Shown piece after piece: positions 12,011 through 14,730 of a DNA stretch of 14,730 nucleotides. The notes under the pieces were generated by a model. That model was not told where the DNA came from. It worked only from the letters and a program-made list of their open reading frames with translations, and did no database searches. The translations under genes were made by a program, and so were the position numbers. This stretch comes from CAYRXE01 sp964428205 (lineage in GTDB: Bacteria > Patescibacteriota > Gracilibacteria > Peribacterales > Peribacteraceae): contig CAYRXE010000027.1 in the NCBI GenBank assembly GCA_964428205.1, positions 1-14,730 of the forward strand, written 5' to 3'. The first letter of the stretch is position 1. Each line of letters begins with the position of its first letter.

Positions 12011-13594
12011 ATGCACACACACCGTCACATTGTTGCAGCTCCGCTCTTCGCACTCGCACTCGTGGGTATCCTTACGATGGGGCAGGGGACGAGTCTCGTT
12101 GGTAGCGTGAATGCGCTCTACGAAAAAGTAGACGCGAAGATCGAAGATCGCGTGATCACGCTCCCGAATTCCGAAGTACGTGTGCTTGTCTTTAAGGGTG
12201 CGCAGGTTGAACTGTGGAATGGTCGTGCAGTCTTGCAAGAAGGTTCTGTGCTCGCAGGTTCTCGTGGACTCACCGAAGTCACTGCTGGCGCTGCCACAGT
12301 GAAAGGCATTCGTGGTGCGTTTCATCTCACCTACAAAAACGGCGCACTCACTGTTGCTGCTATCACGACTCCTGTATCGGTTCGCTTGGGTGCACAGTCT
12401 ATTGCGGTACCTGTGGGTTACCAGTGGAGGTCCGGAACCGAAGAGCTCTCTGGCCGCGAAGGCGGTTGGAACAAGTGGCTTACAGACCGTGAACCGCTTC
12501 TGCTCCCACGCACGTTTGTGCGCACCATGACCGACAAATGGGCAGGATTGCCTTCGACCGATGGCGCCCTCAAGGCAGGGGACAGCGGCAGCTTTTGGAC
12601 GGCTCCGTGGCAGTTTGCTGCTGCTCAAGAGCGTGCCTTCTCGCGCTGGTCTTCGGATGTCCTTGTAAACCTTGGCGTGCTCTCTCGCACGGGAGATGCC
12701 GCAGGTCTTGAGGCTATGCTCACGCGTAGCGATGTGCAGATGGTGATGGAACAACTCGAGAATCCTTCTGCGCTCGCAGCGACCCTCCTTGGCGAAACAG
12801 ATATCCCTGCTGTGCGCAGTCAGGTGATGCCACTGCTTCATACCGACGCAGATGCCGTGATGGTTGCTTCGCTCCATCCAGAACTTCGTACGGCAGCATG
12901 GACGTACACGTCCGCAGTGAATGCCGAGGTCGACAGCGACCTTCTGCGCTTGATGGTTCTGCCGCTCACCGATACCGGCGAAGAGCCTATTTCTGAGGTC
13001 CTCCTCACGCAGTGGGAAGAGGAATTCCAGAATGCCGTAGGACAGCTTAAAGACGATAAAGGCGCCTTCCTGGCTGCCTACCTACCAGTGATCGCCAAGG
13101 TGTCGCACACGTTTGCAAAGACGGGGTACCCAGAGCGCGCACAGCATTACCGCGACTTCCTCCTCTCCATTGGTCGCACGTACTTCGATCAGCTGCCAGT
13201 CGAAACCCAGATGTTCCTCAATGCGGTTGCACACAGCGACATTGCCGATGCGCCACTCCCAACCATGGAACAAGCTGCCGACATGTCGGATGTGTTGGTT
13301 CTCAAAAAGCCAGAGCCTATTGCACCTGAAGTTGCTGAGAGACTCCGAGTGGATGCTCGCCAAAAGATGGCACAGGCAGGAGCTGTGTTCTCGGTACAAA
13401 CAGCATTCACGCCGGTGACGCCAACAACGGTGAAGGTGAGCGACATCATCTTCGCTACCAAAACCCAGGATCGTAATCTCACCTTTTTCTGGGACATGAC
13501 CAAGGATGAGATTCGCGACGTAACCACAGGCGGCAAAGTCTTGCCGTTCCCGCTCACCTTTGAGCAGTTCGTGGCTTGGGCGAGGGGAGAATAG
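12011..13594 (+). CDS. FecR-domain exported protein
   Basis: The 527-residue protein starts with a short basic, His-containing tail and a hydrophobic segment (about 7-25) that exports or anchors it. Residues about 45-140 match the FecR-like beta domain: RVLVFKGAQVELWNGRAVLQEGSVLAGSRG, then TVKGIRGAFHLTY and a final VPVGYQW. In classical FecR this domain senses a signal and controls a sigma factor; many other bacteria use it in surface proteins without that partner, and none is seen here. The remaining 380 residues are mainly helical, without cysteines or recognisable motifs. I rejected the open frame starting at 11828 because the TATAAT lies inside it and the signal begins at 12011. Confidence 0.8.
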   Translation: MHTHRHIVAAPLFALALVGILTMGQGTSLVGSVNALYEKVDAKIEDRVITLPNSEVRVLVFKGAQVELWNGRAVLQEGSVLAGSRGLTEVTAGAATVKGIRGAFHLTYKNGALTVAAITTPVSVRLGAQSIAVPVGYQWRSGTEELSGREGGWNKWLTDREPLLLPRTFVRTMTDKWAGLPSTDGALKAGDSGSFWTAPWQFAAAQERAFSRWSSDVLVNLGVLSRTGDAAGLEAMLTRSDVQMVMEQLENPSALAATLLGETDIPAVRSQVMPLLHTDADAVMVASLHPELRTAAWTYTSAVNAEVDSDLLRLMVLPLTDTGEEPISEVLLTQWEEEFQNAVGQLKDDKGAFLAAYLPVIAKVSHTFAKTGYPERAQHYRDFLLSIGRTYFDQLPVETQMFLNAVAHSDIADAPLPTMEQAADMSDVLVLKKPEPIAPEVAERLRVDARQKMAQAGAVFSVQTAFTPVTPTTVKVSDIIFATKTQDRNLTFFWDMTKDEIRDVTTGGKVLPFPLTFEQFVAWARGE

Positions 13595-13616
13595 GGTCGA
13601 CTTTTTACAAGATGAT

Positions 13617-14192
13617 CTACTTTCCGTTTTTGGCTGCTGCCAAATGCTCATCAATGTCATTAATGAACAACGAAAGTACGTCACCTGTTTTAAGATTTTT
13701 GTTTTTGTGGCCAAGGTCTCTACGAATTTGAAGGATTAAGTCCTCATACAAAAACAGAGCAAGATGTTTATCAGTGGAATTGCCAATCCTGCGCCGCCAC
13801 TTTATCCAGTCTGCCAATACGGCATCGGAAGCCCATATCATTGCTTTCTGTTGCCACTCTAAAAAGAACTTGGCCAGCTCCTCTTCCGTCGGTTTCACTT
13901 TTAATTCTTCATTCGCAACCACGCGCTGCATAAATGCGATCAACTCTTCATAAACAGGGATTTTCTTTCCACGGATTTCCTGTTTAATTTGGTATTTAAC
14001 TTCATAAATTTTGCCGACGATGATTGAAATCACTGAAACAATAACTGTTCCCGCCGCAGCAATGATCGCAACCGAGATATCGGAATTAAGAGAGAGCGCG
14101 TAGTCGATCGCTTTTAAAAATACGACCACGACTAGATATGTAGTCGCAGAAAGCAATCCCAAACCGATAATTGCAGAAGCTACTTTTTTCAT
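13617..14192 (-). CDS. AT-rich accessory membrane protein of unknown function
   Basis: The 191-residue protein has two N-terminal membrane helices (about residues 5-27 and 40-60), then a charged cytosolic part with KYQIKQEIRGKKIPVYEELIAFM (about 66-88), a helix-rich middle (LAKFFLEWQQKAMIWASD, VLADWIKWRR) and an acidic end. I recall similar two-helix proteins with KKIPxYEEFI and WxSD motifs scattered across bacteria as unnamed accessory genes. Its base composition drops well below the neighbours (one 60-base stretch near 13981 has 17 G or C), suggesting recent transfer. It lies immediately after the 3' end of tRNA-Ile. TATAAT ends exactly 6 bases before the ATG. Confidence 0.8.
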   Translation of the reverse strand: MKKVASAIIGLGLLSATTYLVVVVFLKAIDYALSLNSDISVAIIAAAGTVIVSVISIIVGKIYEVKYQIKQEIRGKKIPVYEELIAFMQRVVANEELKVKPTEEELAKFFLEWQQKAMIWASDAVLADWIKWRRRIGNSTDKHLALFLYEDLILQIRRDLGHKNKNLKTGDVLSLFINDIDEHLAAAKNGK

Positions 14193-14198
14193 AGCTTC

Positions 14199-14204
14199 AT
14201 TATA
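14199..14204 (-). promoter_or_regulatory. -10 element (TATAAT), leaderless type
   Basis: On the minus strand TATAAT is followed by 6 bases (GAAGCT) and the ATG at 14192. AAGGAG directly upstream of the hexamer would be 12 bases from the start and outside a transcript that begins at the ATG. Confidence 0.6.
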
Positions 14205-14229
14205 CTCCTTGAGAAGGTCTAGATATTGA

Positions 14230-14305
14230 TGGTGGGCGATGATGGAATTGAACCATCGACCTCGACATTATCAGTGTCGCGCTCTAACCCCTGAGCTAAT
14301 CGCCC
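14230..14305 (-). tRNA. tRNA-Ile(GAT)
   Basis: This is a perfect 76-base cloverleaf: acceptor GGGCGAT/ATCGCCC, discriminator A and encoded CCA, D stem GCTC/GAGC, anticodon stem CGACA/TGTCG with loop CTGATAA (anticodon GAT), T stem GATGG/CCATC with loop TTCAATT. Confidence 0.97.
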
Positions 14306-14374
14306 GAAATGTGAAAGATGCCTTTCTGAAGGCCGGGAAAGGATACCTTTACGTGCCTGCTCCGTTCAACCCCT

Positions 14375-14730
14375 TTACTTGCGGTAAATCCCCGTGACGC
14401 TCTCACCGCTTTCGATGTGCCTGATGATCTCGGCGAGCATGGGGGAGATAGGCAGAACTTTGAATTTGATGCCTTTGGTGCCCTTGGGCAGGGGAATGGT
14501 GTCACTCACGACCACTTCTTCAAACTTCGCTTCCCTCAGGCGCTCCAGTGCCTTGCCCGAGAGCACGGCGTGCGTGGCAGCAGCGTAGACCTTGGGGTTG
14601 GCTCCGCCTTTTAGGAGAGCCTTCTTCGCGGTGATCAGCGTGCCTGCCGTGTCGACGATGTCGTCAAACAAGATGCAATCACGGCCTTTGATGTCGCCGA
14701 CGATGTGCATGATTTCGGCTTCATTATGCT
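14375..14730 (-). CDS. prs: Ribose-phosphate pyrophosphokinase, C-terminal part
   Basis: The enzyme makes PRPP from ribose 5-phosphate and ATP for nucleotide, His and Trp synthesis. The window holds the last 117 residues of a family that is usually about 310-320 long; the start lies beyond the right edge. The PRPP-binding loop DDIVDTAGTL is intact, preceded by IVGDIKGRDCIL. THAVLSGKALERL, VVVSDTIPLP and the C-terminal LAEIIRHIESGESVTGIY match the family order. Downstream a short GCCTT/AAGGC hairpin (14320-14333) lies before tRNA-Ile and may be a weak terminator. Confidence 0.95.
   Translation of the reverse strand, partial: HNEAEIMHIVGDIKGRDCILFDDIVDTAGTLITAKKALLKGGANPKVYAAATHAVLSGKALERLREAKFEEVVVSDTIPLPKGTKGIKFKVLPISPMLAEIIRHIESGESVTGIYRK

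Noticed and set aside
11999..12877. Minus-strand open frame of 292 residues
   Set aside because: It is antisense to the FecR-domain gene, with Cys/His/Arg-rich composition typical of shadows.
13595..14305. Attachment-site duplication of the tRNA-Ile 3' end around the AT-rich gene
   Set aside because: No repeat of the tRNA 3' sequence was found on the far side of the gene; only a GATGAT match.
1..14730. Alternative genetic code with TGA as glycine (code 25), known in some candidate phyla
   Set aside because: TGA ends murL, ruvC and the PH-domain-like gene at expected lengths, and no in-frame TGA was needed in any conserved gene.

Overview
The window is 14,730 bases of a chromosome with roughly balanced to slightly GC-rich composition and densely packed genes on both strands. 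It reads with the standard bacterial code: TGA is a true stop, for example in murL, ruvC and the 185-residue membrane protein. Gene content suggests a Candidate Phyla Radiation (Patescibacteria) genome, perhaps of the Peregrinibacteria/Peribacteria type. The clues are several small membrane proteins without names, a TauE/SafE-like transporter fused to a cupredoxin, a His-rich membrane-anchored protein, a MurL-type glutamate epimerase, and almost no Shine-Dalgarno sequences. That placement is an inference from style, not from a marker gene. A run of exactly 100 N (2356-2455) shows that this is a scaffold from a draft assembly.

Layout, left to right. At 1-1842 everything is on the minus strand: a secreted protein cut by the window edge, an intact tRNA-Met(CAT), a tandem copy of that tRNA broken by a 51-base hairpin-rich insertion, a collagen-like exported protein and a DoxX-type membrane protein. 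At 1883-3980 lie a His-rich anchored protein that runs into the gap, a small His-rich ORF and the transporter-cupredoxin fusion, which together look like metal or redox handling at the membrane. At 4037-5866 grpE and murL converge with overlapping 3' ends. At 5940-7675 are tRNA-Leu(CAA), a DUF378 protein, a strong terminator, a small membrane protein and thioredoxin reductase. At 7802-10764 are rpmG (bL33), a Nudix hydrolase coupled to recF, a PH-domain-like membrane protein and ruvC in the opposite direction, with related palindromic repeats after trxB and between the last two. At 10808-13594 an M23 peptidase and a FecR-domain protein diverge from a 261-base control region. At 13617-14730 are an AT-rich accessory membrane protein, tRNA-Ile(GAT) and the 3' part of prs.

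The most striking shared feature is promoter architecture. Ten of the 19 genes whose starts lie in the window have a -10-like TAnnnT hexamer ending exactly 6 or 7 bases before the start codon. Five of these also carry the extended TGn element. Transcription would then begin at or next to the start codon, giving leaderless mRNAs. A second group of four genes has pyrimidine-only or nearly pyrimidine-only leaders and also lacks a ribosome-binding site. The other unusual element is the interrupted tRNA-Met copy, which keeps perfect acceptor and anticodon arms but has a replaced T arm and a structured insertion in its D loop.
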